Source of the DNA: Paractinoplanes aksuensis
GTDB lineage: Bacteria; Actinomycetota; Actinomycetes; Mycobacteriales; Micromonosporaceae
DNA length: 64,000 nucleotides
Direction of reading: 5' to 3'
Assembly (NCBI RefSeq): GCF_024137025.1
Contig: NZ_JAMYJR010000003.1
Location: 186,001 to 250,000, forward strand
In this document: positions 54,059 to 61,576 of the stretch, in pieces
Numbering within the stretch: position 1 is the stretch's first letter
How the letters are laid out: every line of letters starts with the position of its first letter
Position numbers and translations under genes: made by a program
The notes under the pieces: model-generated
What the model was told of the DNA's origin: nothing
Seen by the model: only the letters and a program-made list of their open reading frames with translations
The model's database searches: none

Positions 54059-56698
54059 GTGGCACCGACGAGAGCCTTCGTGGATCCGGACAGCATCCTG
54101 GCCCGCACGGCCCGCGAAGTGCTGGCCGCGCACGCGGGCGGACGTGGCCCCGGCGACGGGCTGACCACCTGTCCCGCCTGTGGCGAGCGGTTGCCCTGCG
54201 CGACCGGTCAGTCGGCGGCCGAGGTCGTGACGGCGGCCGGCCTGGCCGAGGAGTCGGGCCTGGTGGCCGCGTCCCGGCGCGGTCTGGGGGAGCCGTACGG
54301 GGAGATGGCCCCGCTGCCGCCCTTCGACCCGGCGGCGACGTTCGGCGCCGATGCTTCCCCGGGTTCGGGTGGTCTCGGGTCCGCGGCTTTCGGCCCGGCC
54401 GGCGGTCTCGGTCTCGGCGACTTCGATCCGGCCGATGGCCTTGGCGGTTCCACGGGGGCTCACCCGCTTGACTCCGCGCAGGATGAGCGGCCCTACTCCA
54501 TCGGGGGAGGGTTGTCGGCGGCGTTCGGTTCCCGGGGCGACCGGCCGCTCACAGCGTTCGGATCCGCGGACGCGCTCGAATCACCGCTCCCCGGCTCGGC
54601 GGAGAGCCCCGAGCCACCGAAAGCCTTCGGATCCGCGTTCGAATCATCGACGGCATCCGGTTCGGCGGAGGGTCTCAAGCCGCCGACGGCGTTCGGATCC
54701 GCCTTCGATTCGTCGAGCGGCTCGGACTCGTCGGCCGCGTTCACGTCTCCCATCGCTTTCGGGCCTGCTGCCGAGCCGCCGTCGCCGACCGCCTTCGGGT
54801 CGCCGCTGGCCTTCGGGTCACCCATCGAGATCTCTGCCGAGGGCGAGCCGGCGAGGTCCGAGTACATGGCCCGCCGCGCCGCCCCGGACGACGACGGCCC
54901 GTCGGTCGGCCCCGGCTACCGGGAGGCCGGCCGTGAGGCGCCGGTCGACATCTCTTTCGTCTCCCCGGTCTTCCCGGCGCCGACCGCGCCCGATTCGCCG
55001 ACGGCGCCGCCTTCGGCCGCTACGCCCGCTCCCATGCGGTCCAGGCATGGCTCAGCCCCTGAGATGCCTTCGGAGCATGGATTATCTCCGGCCATGCTGT
55101 CGGCGCATGAGTTCGCGTCTCCGATGCCTCCGGAGCATGGCTTACCGTCCGCGATGCGGTCGGCGCCTGACTCGAACTCTCCCATGCCGCCGGGGAATGG
55201 TTTCCCGTCTCCCATGCCGCCAACGCATGGATCCGCGGCCGCAATATCGAGCGAGGGCTCCGGTTTGCCCGACCGCACAAGCGTTCTCCCGCCGGTGAAA
55301 CCGGCCGACGAGAGCACCCAGCGACCCTCTCAAGAGGAACCGAGCGGCCCGCGGCTCGCCATGAGCTTCCGCGACACGGCGGACGAACCACACGACCCCA
55401 ACTCGGGTCTGACCTCAGACACAGCTTCGGGTGCCGGGCAGGCGCCGGGTGTTGACGGGGCACCCGGTGCGGGGAAGAGCGCGGGCACGGAGGAGGCGCC
55501 GGCCCAGCGGAAACCGGCACCGCCCCTGCCGCCGAACTGGCATCAGAGTCGTCCGCTCGATGCGCCCAAGTTCGTTCCGGCTCGGCCGGTTGCGCCGCGG
55601 GCTCCGGGTGGGATGCCGGGTGGCCCGGCCGCGCCGCCCGCGGAGGTCTCGGGGCGGCCCCGGACTCCGGTCTCGCCTCTCGCCGGGCCGCCGGAGCCCA
55701 CGCCCATCGCCGGGCCCGTGACCCCGGAGCCGGTGGCCGAGGCTCCGATGCCGCAGCCGGTGGCTCTGCCGTCGTCGCCCGCGGCCCGGGAACCGAATCA
55801 GACTCAGCCCGCAGTCCCGTCCGGACATGAGCCTTCCGGTCTGGGGGCTCACCCCGGCGGCGGTCCGGCTTCGGCGCCGTCCCCGGCTTCCGCTTCCGAG
55901 GGCGGCCTCTCCGGTATGACCGCCGGCCAGGAGCTGTCCGGCCTGCTCGGCCGCCGGCCGGTCACCGGCGCGGCCCCGGGCGTACCAGGAGCCGCGGACG
56001 ACCGGTCGGCGACGGGCGGCGCCGGAGGCCCGGGTGGCGGGACGGCAGCGGGTGCTTTCGCGGGCCAGGCCGCGCCCGCGGACCACAGTGGGCTCGCGGG
56101 CCGTCCTGCGACCCCTGGCGGCCTCGCCGCGCCGGGCGGCCCTGCGACACCCGGCGGTCTCATCGCGCCGGGCGGTCCTGCGACCCCTGGCGGTCTCGCT
56201 GCGCCGGGCGGTCCGGCGACGTCGAACGGACCCGGGGCGTCCGGCGGGCCGGCGGGTCCGGGTGCTACTGGGCCGGGGGCCGGGGGCGAGCAGGAGCCGT
56301 CGGGGCTCGGGCGGGCTCCCGGGTACTCTGGGCAAGCGCCGAGCGCACCGTCCAGCTCGGCCGGTGCGGAGCCGTCCGGTCTGCCCGGTCGTCCGGCTCA
56401 GGCGCCGGCCGTACTCCCTGGTCTCGGCAACAGTTCGGCCCACTTCGGTGATACCGCGCCCGATCAGAACTCCGCGCCCCGCGCCGCCCTGGCCGAGCCG
56501 GGGCGTCCGCCGCTGGAGGCTCCGGGCCTCGGGCAGGCCAACCGTCCCCCCGCCGCCGGGCATCAGGGCACACCGCCGCCGGCCGCCAACGCCGGGCCGG
56601 GCGAGGCCGGGCCACGGACCCCGCGGCCCAAGCTCGAAGCGCCCAACATGGGCCAGCTCAACAAGCCGCTCACCGACGGAGACCGCCCCGAACGGTGA
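54059..56698 (+). CDS. Low-complexity Pro/Ala/Gly/Ser-rich protein with N-terminal cysteine motif
   Basis: 879 residues from a GTG at 54059; the frame is open further upstream without a good site. Residues 1-60 include a helical part (DSILARTAREVLAAHAGG) and a possible zinc knuckle C38PAC41...C47. The remainder is almost entirely disordered: FGSA/ESPEPPKAFGS units, a methionine-rich set such as SPMPPEHGLPSAM, and GGLAAPGGPATP repeats. It ends PKLEAPNMGQLNKPLTDGD. No signal peptide is present. Function unknown; proximity to the sigma-STAS gene (134 bp downstream) does not by itself suggest a role. Confidence 0.6.
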   Translation: MAPTRAFVDPDSILARTAREVLAAHAGGRGPGDGLTTCPACGERLPCATGQSAAEVVTAAGLAEESGLVAASRRGLGEPYGEMAPLPPFDPAATFGADASPGSGGLGSAAFGPAGGLGLGDFDPADGLGGSTGAHPLDSAQDERPYSIGGGLSAAFGSRGDRPLTAFGSADALESPLPGSAESPEPPKAFGSAFESSTASGSAEGLKPPTAFGSAFDSSSGSDSSAAFTSPIAFGPAAEPPSPTAFGSPLAFGSPIEISAEGEPARSEYMARRAAPDDDGPSVGPGYREAGREAPVDISFVSPVFPAPTAPDSPTAPPSAATPAPMRSRHGSAPEMPSEHGLSPAMLSAHEFASPMPPEHGLPSAMRSAPDSNSPMPPGNGFPSPMPPTHGSAAAISSEGSGLPDRTSVLPPVKPADESTQRPSQEEPSGPRLAMSFRDTADEPHDPNSGLTSDTASGAGQAPGVDGAPGAGKSAGTEEAPAQRKPAPPLPPNWHQSRPLDAPKFVPARPVAPRAPGGMPGGPAAPPAEVSGRPRTPVSPLAGPPEPTPIAGPVTPEPVAEAPMPQPVALPSSPAAREPNQTQPAVPSGHEPSGLGAHPGGGPASAPSPASASEGGLSGMTAGQELSGLLGRRPVTGAAPGVPGAADDRSATGGAGGPGGGTAAGAFAGQAAPADHSGLAGRPATPGGLAAPGGPATPGGLIAPGGPATPGGLAAPGGPATSNGPGASGGPAGPGATGPGAGGEQEPSGLGRAPGYSGQAPSAPSSSAGAEPSGLPGRPAQAPAVLPGLGNSSAHFGDTAPDQNSAPRAALAEPGRPPLEAPGLGQANRPPAAGHQGTPPPAANAGPGEAGPRTPRPKLEAPNMGQLNKPLTDGDRPER
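56107..56214 (+). repeat. Three 36-bp tandem repeats encoding Gly/Ala/Pro dodecamers
   Basis: Units start at 56107, 56143 and 56179, each 36 bases, encoding GGLAAPGGPATP-like twelve-residue blocks in the low-complexity protein. Confidence 0.85.
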
Positions 56699-56832
56699 AT
56701 TCCCGGTGCCTCCGGCCGAGAAGTTTGAGCGCTGATCGGACAGGGAAGTAGGGTACCGAAGGGAGGCCTCGGTCGTCCGACATGCGCAGCGTCCGGTCGA
56801 AACCCGGGGCGGGGTCGCTGATGGGAGTGCCG

Positions 56833-58008
56833 ATGTCCGAGAGCATCTTCCCGCAATCCTCGGCCGAGCGGGGCCTGCTCGAGCGGGCGGCCACGCCCAC
56901 CACTGAGGGCGGTCTCGAGGATCTCGACGCCGCCGCGCTGGCCTACTCCGAGCGCGCCGCCACCTCCGGGCCGGCCGCGCGGGCCGCGCTCCGCGACAGC
57001 CTCACCCGCCTGTGTCTTCCGTTCGCGGGCCGGTTGGCCCGGCGCTACCGCGGTCGCGGCGAGACCTTCGAGGACATCGAGCAGGTGGCGCGACTCGGTC
57101 TGGTCAAGGCGATCGATCGCTACGACCCGGACCGGGGCTCTTTCACGGCGTACGCCGTCATCACCATCTCGGGCGAGATCAAGCGCCACTTCCGGGACAA
57201 GACGTGGGGTGTCCACGTGCCTCGCCGGGTGCAGGATCTCAGCCTCGAGGTCGGGCACGCCACCATGGTCCTGACCAGCGTTCTTTCCCGGACACCGACG
57301 GCCGCCGAGATCGCCGGGCGGCTGGGCGTCCCGGTCGCGTCCGTGCTCGAGGCGCAGGAGTCCTCGGCCGGGTACTCGCCCTCGTCGCTGAACGCGCCGG
57401 TCGGTGGCGGTGACGGCGCCGTCGAGTTCGGTGACCTGATCGGCGGGGTCGACAGCGAGCTCGAACTGGTCGACGACAAGGTGACCGTGGGCGACCTGCT
57501 GCTGCGGCTGCCTCCCCGCGAGCGCCGCATGCTGGCGATGCGCTTCTACGGCAACCGCACCCAGGCCGAGATCGCGGCCGAGCTGGGCATCTCCCAGATG
57601 CACGTGTCGCGCCTGCTCAGCCGGGCCCTGACCTGGCTGCGGGAGGCGATGCTGAGCGACAACCCGCCCCGCTGGGAGGGGGCCGAGGGGCGCTGCGAGC
57701 GTCACCCCCTGCAGGTCGAGACGATCCGCGAGCCGCAGGCGGTGGTCGCCCGGGTCCGGGGCGAGGTCGACCGGGACACGGCCGAGCGGATGCGGATCGG
57801 GCTGCGGCACACGATCAGCCGGGCCGGCGCCGGCCCGGTCGTGGTCGACCTGTCGGGCGTACCCCTGCTGGACGCGGCCGGGGTCGCGGTGCTGGTCGAC
57901 GCGGCGTCGGCGGCCGCGGTGGCCGACGTCCCGCTGACCTTGACCGGCGCCCAGCCCTACGTGGCCGGCATCCTTTCCGTCACCGGCCTGGCCCGGCTGC
58001 TGGCCTGA
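56833..58008 (+). CDS. SigB/SigF-family sigma factor with fused C-terminal STAS domain
   Basis: 391 residues from ATG 56833 after GGGAG. Region 2 reads LARRYRGRGETFEDIEQVAR and LVKAIDRYDPDRGSFTAYAV; region 3 includes VHVPRRVQDLSLEVGHATMV; region 4 is LPPRERRMLAMRFYGNRTQA followed by ELGISQMHVSRLLSRALTWL. This is the SigB/SigF group normally controlled by RsbW-like kinases. The extra last about 100 residues form a STAS domain (VVVDLSGVPLLDAAGVAVLV), the fold of anti-sigma antagonists. The phosphorylatable serine position is Ala (DAAG instead of DSSG). A sigma factor carrying its own antagonist-like domain could bind, or compete for, the kinases encoded nearby. It is convergent with a STAS-HATPase gene seven bases away. 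Confidence 0.9.
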   Translation: MSESIFPQSSAERGLLERAATPTTEGGLEDLDAAALAYSERAATSGPAARAALRDSLTRLCLPFAGRLARRYRGRGETFEDIEQVARLGLVKAIDRYDPDRGSFTAYAVITISGEIKRHFRDKTWGVHVPRRVQDLSLEVGHATMVLTSVLSRTPTAAEIAGRLGVPVASVLEAQESSAGYSPSSLNAPVGGGDGAVEFGDLIGGVDSELELVDDKVTVGDLLLRLPPRERRMLAMRFYGNRTQAEIAAELGISQMHVSRLLSRALTWLREAMLSDNPPRWEGAEGRCERHPLQVETIREPQAVVARVRGEVDRDTAERMRIGLRHTISRAGAGPVVVDLSGVPLLDAAGVAVLVDAASAAAVADVPLTLTGAQPYVAGILSVTGLARLLA

Positions 58009-58015
58009 CGAAAGG

Positions 58016-58741
58016 TCAGCGACGCAGCGACGCCCAGACCACTTTGCCGTCGGCGGTCAGCACGCAACCCCAGGCGTGCGCGGTCGCGTCGACCAGCATC
58101 AGCCCGCGCCCGCGCCGGGCGTCCAGCGGCACGTCGACCGGTAGCCGCACCTCGACCGGAGACCCGTCCCGGACGGCGACCGTCAGGTAGCGCGGCAGCA
58201 GCGACAGCCGCAGGGTCATCATCGTGTGCGCGTGGTCGACGACGTTGCCGACCAGCTCGTTGGCGATCAGGCTGGCCGGGCCGGCCAGGTGCGGCAGGTC
58301 CCAGCGCAGGCAGGCGTCGGTGGCCAGGTCGCGGGCGTGCCGAGCCGCGCCTCTGACCGGCAGCAGTTCCTCGAAGACCCTGGGCCCGGCCCCGGGGTCC
58401 TCGGCCAGCCGGGCCCGGGCCTCGGCCAGGCCGCCGAGAACGATCAGCCGGCGGTAGGCGGACCCGTTAAGCAGCTCGCGGGTCGGCGGCGGCGGACCGA
58501 ACAGCAGCACCGGGGTTTCGGGCCAGCGCGCCGCCTGCCGGGTGGTCGCGCTGAACACGGACAGCGCCAACGGGTCGGTGACGTGCATCGCCGACAGGTC
58601 GAGCAACAGGGCCGTGGGCTGCTCGGCGAGCGATTTGAGCAGGTTCACGTGCAGCGATGAGACGTCTTCCAGCGCCAGGGAACCCCGGATCGACCCGATC
58701 AGGACGGTCTCGTCGCCCCGGACGTCGTACGTGATGGCCAT
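58016..58741 (-). CDS. STAS-HATPase fusion (antagonist-like plus RsbW-like domains)
   Basis: 241 residues from the ATG at 58741 with GGAAGGCGGGAAG upstream. Residues about 1-100 are STAS-like (MAITYDVRGDETVLIG, LLLDLSAMHVTDPLALSVFS) with the serine loop changed to DPLA. Residues about 110-241 are a GHKL ATPase (SLIANELVGNVVDHAHT N-box, RRGRGLMLVDATAHAWG G-box). It may act as an anti-sigma kinase or ATP-binding scaffold in partner switching. It converges on the sigma-STAS gene; a five-base hairpin (58005-58019) lies at the junction. The homologous gene at 60715 has the same architecture. Confidence 0.85.
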   Translation of the reverse strand: MAITYDVRGDETVLIGSIRGSLALEDVSSLHVNLLKSLAEQPTALLLDLSAMHVTDPLALSVFSATTRQAARWPETPVLLFGPPPPTRELLNGSAYRRLIVLGGLAEARARLAEDPGAGPRVFEELLPVRGAARHARDLATDACLRWDLPHLAGPASLIANELVGNVVDHAHTMMTLRLSLLPRYLTVAVRDGSPVEVRLPVDVPLDARRGRGLMLVDATAHAWGCVLTADGKVVWASLRR

Positions 58742-58810
58742 GCTTCCCGCCTTCCGAGCAGTGACCGCCCCGCGCCGCATACCCACCGCTCACGGGGGCA
58801 AACGGGCGGG

Positions 58811-60661
58811 TCAGGCCGGTTCCACCGGGCCCGTCTCCATCACGATGATCGCCCCTTCGGGCTGGATGCCGCCCTCGCGGCGCCGCAGCGGGGTGCACGC
58901 CACCCGCACCGAGATGGGCCGGCCGCGCCGGTTGACCGCGTCCACCAGCAGCTCGGTGCCCGTGGCATCGGGACCGAGGGCGGCCCGCAGGATCGGCCGC
59001 AGGCGCTCGATCGGCAGCCCTATGTCGAGGTTGAGGAAGTGCTGGCCGATGACCTCGCCCGAACGCAGCCCCCACAGGTCTTCGGCCCGGCGGTTCCACA
59101 TGCGGATGCGCAGGTCGGGGTCGACGACCGCGACGCCGGCCTCCATGCTGGTCAGCACCGTCTCGAGGAAGTCGTTGGCCTCGTCGAGCTGGGTGCTCGA
59201 GATGCGCAGCTGGTCGTTGATGCTCTGGAGCTCGTCGTTGGTCGACTGCAGCTCCTCGTTCATCGTCTCGAGTTCCTCGTTGGTCGACTGGAGCTCTTCG
59301 TTGGTGGTCTCGAGCTCCTCGACCGTGGACTGGAGTTCCTCGTTGGTGGTCTCGAGTTCCTCGTTGGTCGACTGCAGCTCCTCGTACGCGGCCTCGAGCT
59401 GCTGGTTGGCGTGTTCGAGCTCGTCCTTGAGGCGCCGGGCCGAGGTCACGTCGTGGAAGATGATGTTGACGCCGAGCAGGCTGCCGTCGGCCCCGACGAG
59501 CGGGCTGATCTGCACCTCGACGTTGACCATGTCGCCGCCGCGGGGGAAGTCCACGTCGGAGATGCGCAGCGTGCGCCTCTCCAACTGCACCTGTTCGATG
59601 TAGCGGCGCAGCTCGACCGGGCGGTACGACAGCTCGAGGTCGCGGAACGGCCGGCCGATGTCGCGCGACGACACGCCGAACAGCTTCTCGAGCTGACGGT
59701 TGGAGACCGCGACGAGGCCGTCGGAGGTGAGCGAGATCTGGGCCAGCGGGCTGGCCGCGAAGGCCTCGTTGCGCAGCTCGTCGAGCCCGGTGGCGGGCAG
59801 CCCGGCCGGCGGCGGCGGGTCGGCGAAGGCGACGCCGGGCCGGGCGTACAACCGGGGGACCCGGCGGAAGACCCGGCGCTTGAGGTCGATCGGCGTGAAC
59901 AGGCTGGTGTGGCTGAGCAGCATCTCGGCCTTGCCCAGGAAGAGCACACCGTCGTCGCGCAGCGCGAAGTGGAATCGTCCGAGAATCTTGGCCTGGGTCT
60001 CGGCGTTGAAGTACATCAGCGTGTTGCGGCAGGTCAGCAGGTCGATCCGGGAGATCGGGGCGTCCTGCACGAGGTCGTTGCGGCCGAAGATGACCGAGCG
60101 GCGCATGTCCTTGCGGAAGGCGAACCGCCCGTTCGACTGCTCGAAATAGCGCTCGGCCAGCTCGGGCGGCACCGCTTCCATCTGGCGATCGCTGTAGGTG
60201 GCCTGGCGGGCCTCGTTCAGCTGTTCCTCGTCGACGTCGGTGGCATAGATCTTCACCCTCTCCTTGAACGCCTCGAGGCCGAGCAGCTCGGCCAGGGCGA
60301 TGGCGAGGGTGTACGCCTCTTCGCCGGACGCGCAGCCCGCGCACCAGATGCGGATCGGCGAGCCGGCCGGCTTGCCCGCGAGCATCGGGCCGAGCACGTC
60401 CTTGCTCAGATAGTCCCAGGCCTCGGGGTCGCGGAAGAAGCCGGTGACGTTGATCAGGATGGTGTTGAAAAGCGCGGTGAACTCGTCCGGATGGACCTGC
60501 AGGTGGTCCACGTAGTCCTGGTAGCCGCCCGCGCCGACCTGGCTCATCCGGCGGTTGACCCGCCGCACCAGGCTGGACCGCTTGTACCCGGTGAAATCGA
60601 AGCCGCGCGACTCCTTGAGATAGATCAGTAGCGCTTCGAATTCGGGATCCGTCGGCTGCAC
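58811..60661 (-). CDS. CheR-type methyltransferase with PAS domains and coiled coil
   Basis: 616 residues from a GTG at 60661. Residues 1-270 are CheR: an N-terminal helical domain (YLKESRGFDFTGYKRSSLVR), SAM motif IWCAGCASGEEAYTLAIALA, and ISRIDLLTCRNTLMYFNAET. A PAS domain follows (about 300-405), then a regular coiled coil of 14-residue units such as EELQSTNEELETTN (about 415-490) and a second PAS (about 500-610). It would methylate a glutamate on receptor-like partners in response to a PAS signal. No CheB or receptor gene is adjacent, so it may serve non-chemotactic signalling with the two flanking STAS-HATPase genes. Confidence 0.92.
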   Translation of the reverse strand: MQPTDPEFEALLIYLKESRGFDFTGYKRSSLVRRVNRRMSQVGAGGYQDYVDHLQVHPDEFTALFNTILINVTGFFRDPEAWDYLSKDVLGPMLAGKPAGSPIRIWCAGCASGEEAYTLAIALAELLGLEAFKERVKIYATDVDEEQLNEARQATYSDRQMEAVPPELAERYFEQSNGRFAFRKDMRRSVIFGRNDLVQDAPISRIDLLTCRNTLMYFNAETQAKILGRFHFALRDDGVLFLGKAEMLLSHTSLFTPIDLKRRVFRRVPRLYARPGVAFADPPPPAGLPATGLDELRNEAFAASPLAQISLTSDGLVAVSNRQLEKLFGVSSRDIGRPFRDLELSYRPVELRRYIEQVQLERRTLRISDVDFPRGGDMVNVEVQISPLVGADGSLLGVNIIFHDVTSARRLKDELEHANQQLEAAYEELQSTNEELETTNEELQSTVEELETTNEELQSTNEELETMNEELQSTNDELQSINDQLRISSTQLDEANDFLETVLTSMEAGVAVVDPDLRIRMWNRRAEDLWGLRSGEVIGQHFLNLDIGLPIERLRPILRAALGPDATGTELLVDAVNRRGRPISVRVACTPLRRREGGIQPEGAIIVMETGPVEPA

Positions 60662-60714
60662 CCGGAAACGCTATCGCACCTCAGCGCAGGCGCGCGCTCT
60701 CGGTCCGCGACTGT

Positions 60715-61455
60715 TCACAGCGTGTCCGGGCGCATCCGGGCCCAGACGACCTTGCCGTCGGTCACCGGCAGAACTCCCCAGGCGTCGGTCAGGTCGCGCA
60801 CCAGGCGCAGGCCACGACCGCCCGGGTCGGACAACCGGGCGTCGCCCGGCTTGGGCATGCGCCGGCTGTGATCCCGTACGGTCAGACCCAACCGGCCGCC
60901 CCGCAGCGGCTGCACGGTGAAGTCCATGGTCGTCTGCGCATGCCGCACGACGTTGGCCACCAGCTCGGTCGCGATCAGGGTCGCCGTCGCGGCCAGCCCC
61001 GACCGCTGCCAGGACGCGCAGGCCTGGGTGACCAGATGGCGCACCTGCCGGCAGGCGTCGGGCACCGGGCGCAGCCGCACCCGGATCCGCGGCGGGACGG
61101 TCTCGGCCCGGGCCGCCGCCACCGCCGCCCGGAAGTCGTCGGCGTACCGCAGTCCGGCGCACTCGGGCGCTCCGGTGATCATGCTGAGGGTCCGGCGGTC
61201 GGCGCCGCACAGCACGACCGGCACGTCGGGCCACTCGTGGGCCTCGCACACCGTCGCACTGAGCGCGGAAAGTCCCACCGGGTCCCCGATGCGCAGTCCG
61301 GCCACGTCGAGCAGCAGCACTGTCGGCTGGTCGGCCAGGCGCAGTCGCACCGCCTGCTGGAGCGCGTCGCCGGTCACCTGGTCGAGGGTGCCGCTGACAC
61401 GTAGCACGGCCACGGGGAAGCCCCGTTCCGGCCGGCACACGAGCTGACTCGGCAC
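60715..61455 (-). CDS. STAS-HATPase fusion, second copy
   Basis: 246 residues from a GTG at 61455 with GGAGG upstream. It has the same order as the protein at 58016: STAS (VLLLDVAGLRIGDPVGLSAL, serine loop DPVG) then a GHKL ATPase (LIATELVANVVRHAQTTMDF, PGGRGLRLVRDLTDAWG), ending VTDGKVVWARM. The two proteins are clearly paralogous in layout and closing motif (DGKVVWA). Both lack the canonical STAS serine. It is the upstream gene of the leftward set ending at 58016 and is 53 bases ahead of the CheR gene. Confidence 0.85.
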   Translation of the reverse strand: MPSQLVCRPERGFPVAVLRVSGTLDQVTGDALQQAVRLRLADQPTVLLLDVAGLRIGDPVGLSALSATVCEAHEWPDVPVVLCGADRRTLSMITGAPECAGLRYADDFRAAVAAARAETVPPRIRVRLRPVPDACRQVRHLVTQACASWQRSGLAATATLIATELVANVVRHAQTTMDFTVQPLRGGRLGLTVRDHSRRMPKPGDARLSDPGGRGLRLVRDLTDAWGVLPVTDGKVVWARMRPDTL

Positions 61456-61576
61456 CCTGCCTCCTTCGCTTTCACTTTCCGCCGGCTCAACGTGCCCGCC
61501 CGGGACCCGACACAAACGCGGTCGGCCGTGGCAGTCGTCACCAACCACTCAGGGAAATGAAGTACCGTTGCGCGCC

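Noticed and set aside
56723..56756. Possible SigF-type promoter (GTTT at 56723 and GGGTAC at 56751) before the sigma-STAS gene
   Set aside because: The spacing is 24 bases, far outside the usual 14-17, so the match is probably accidental.
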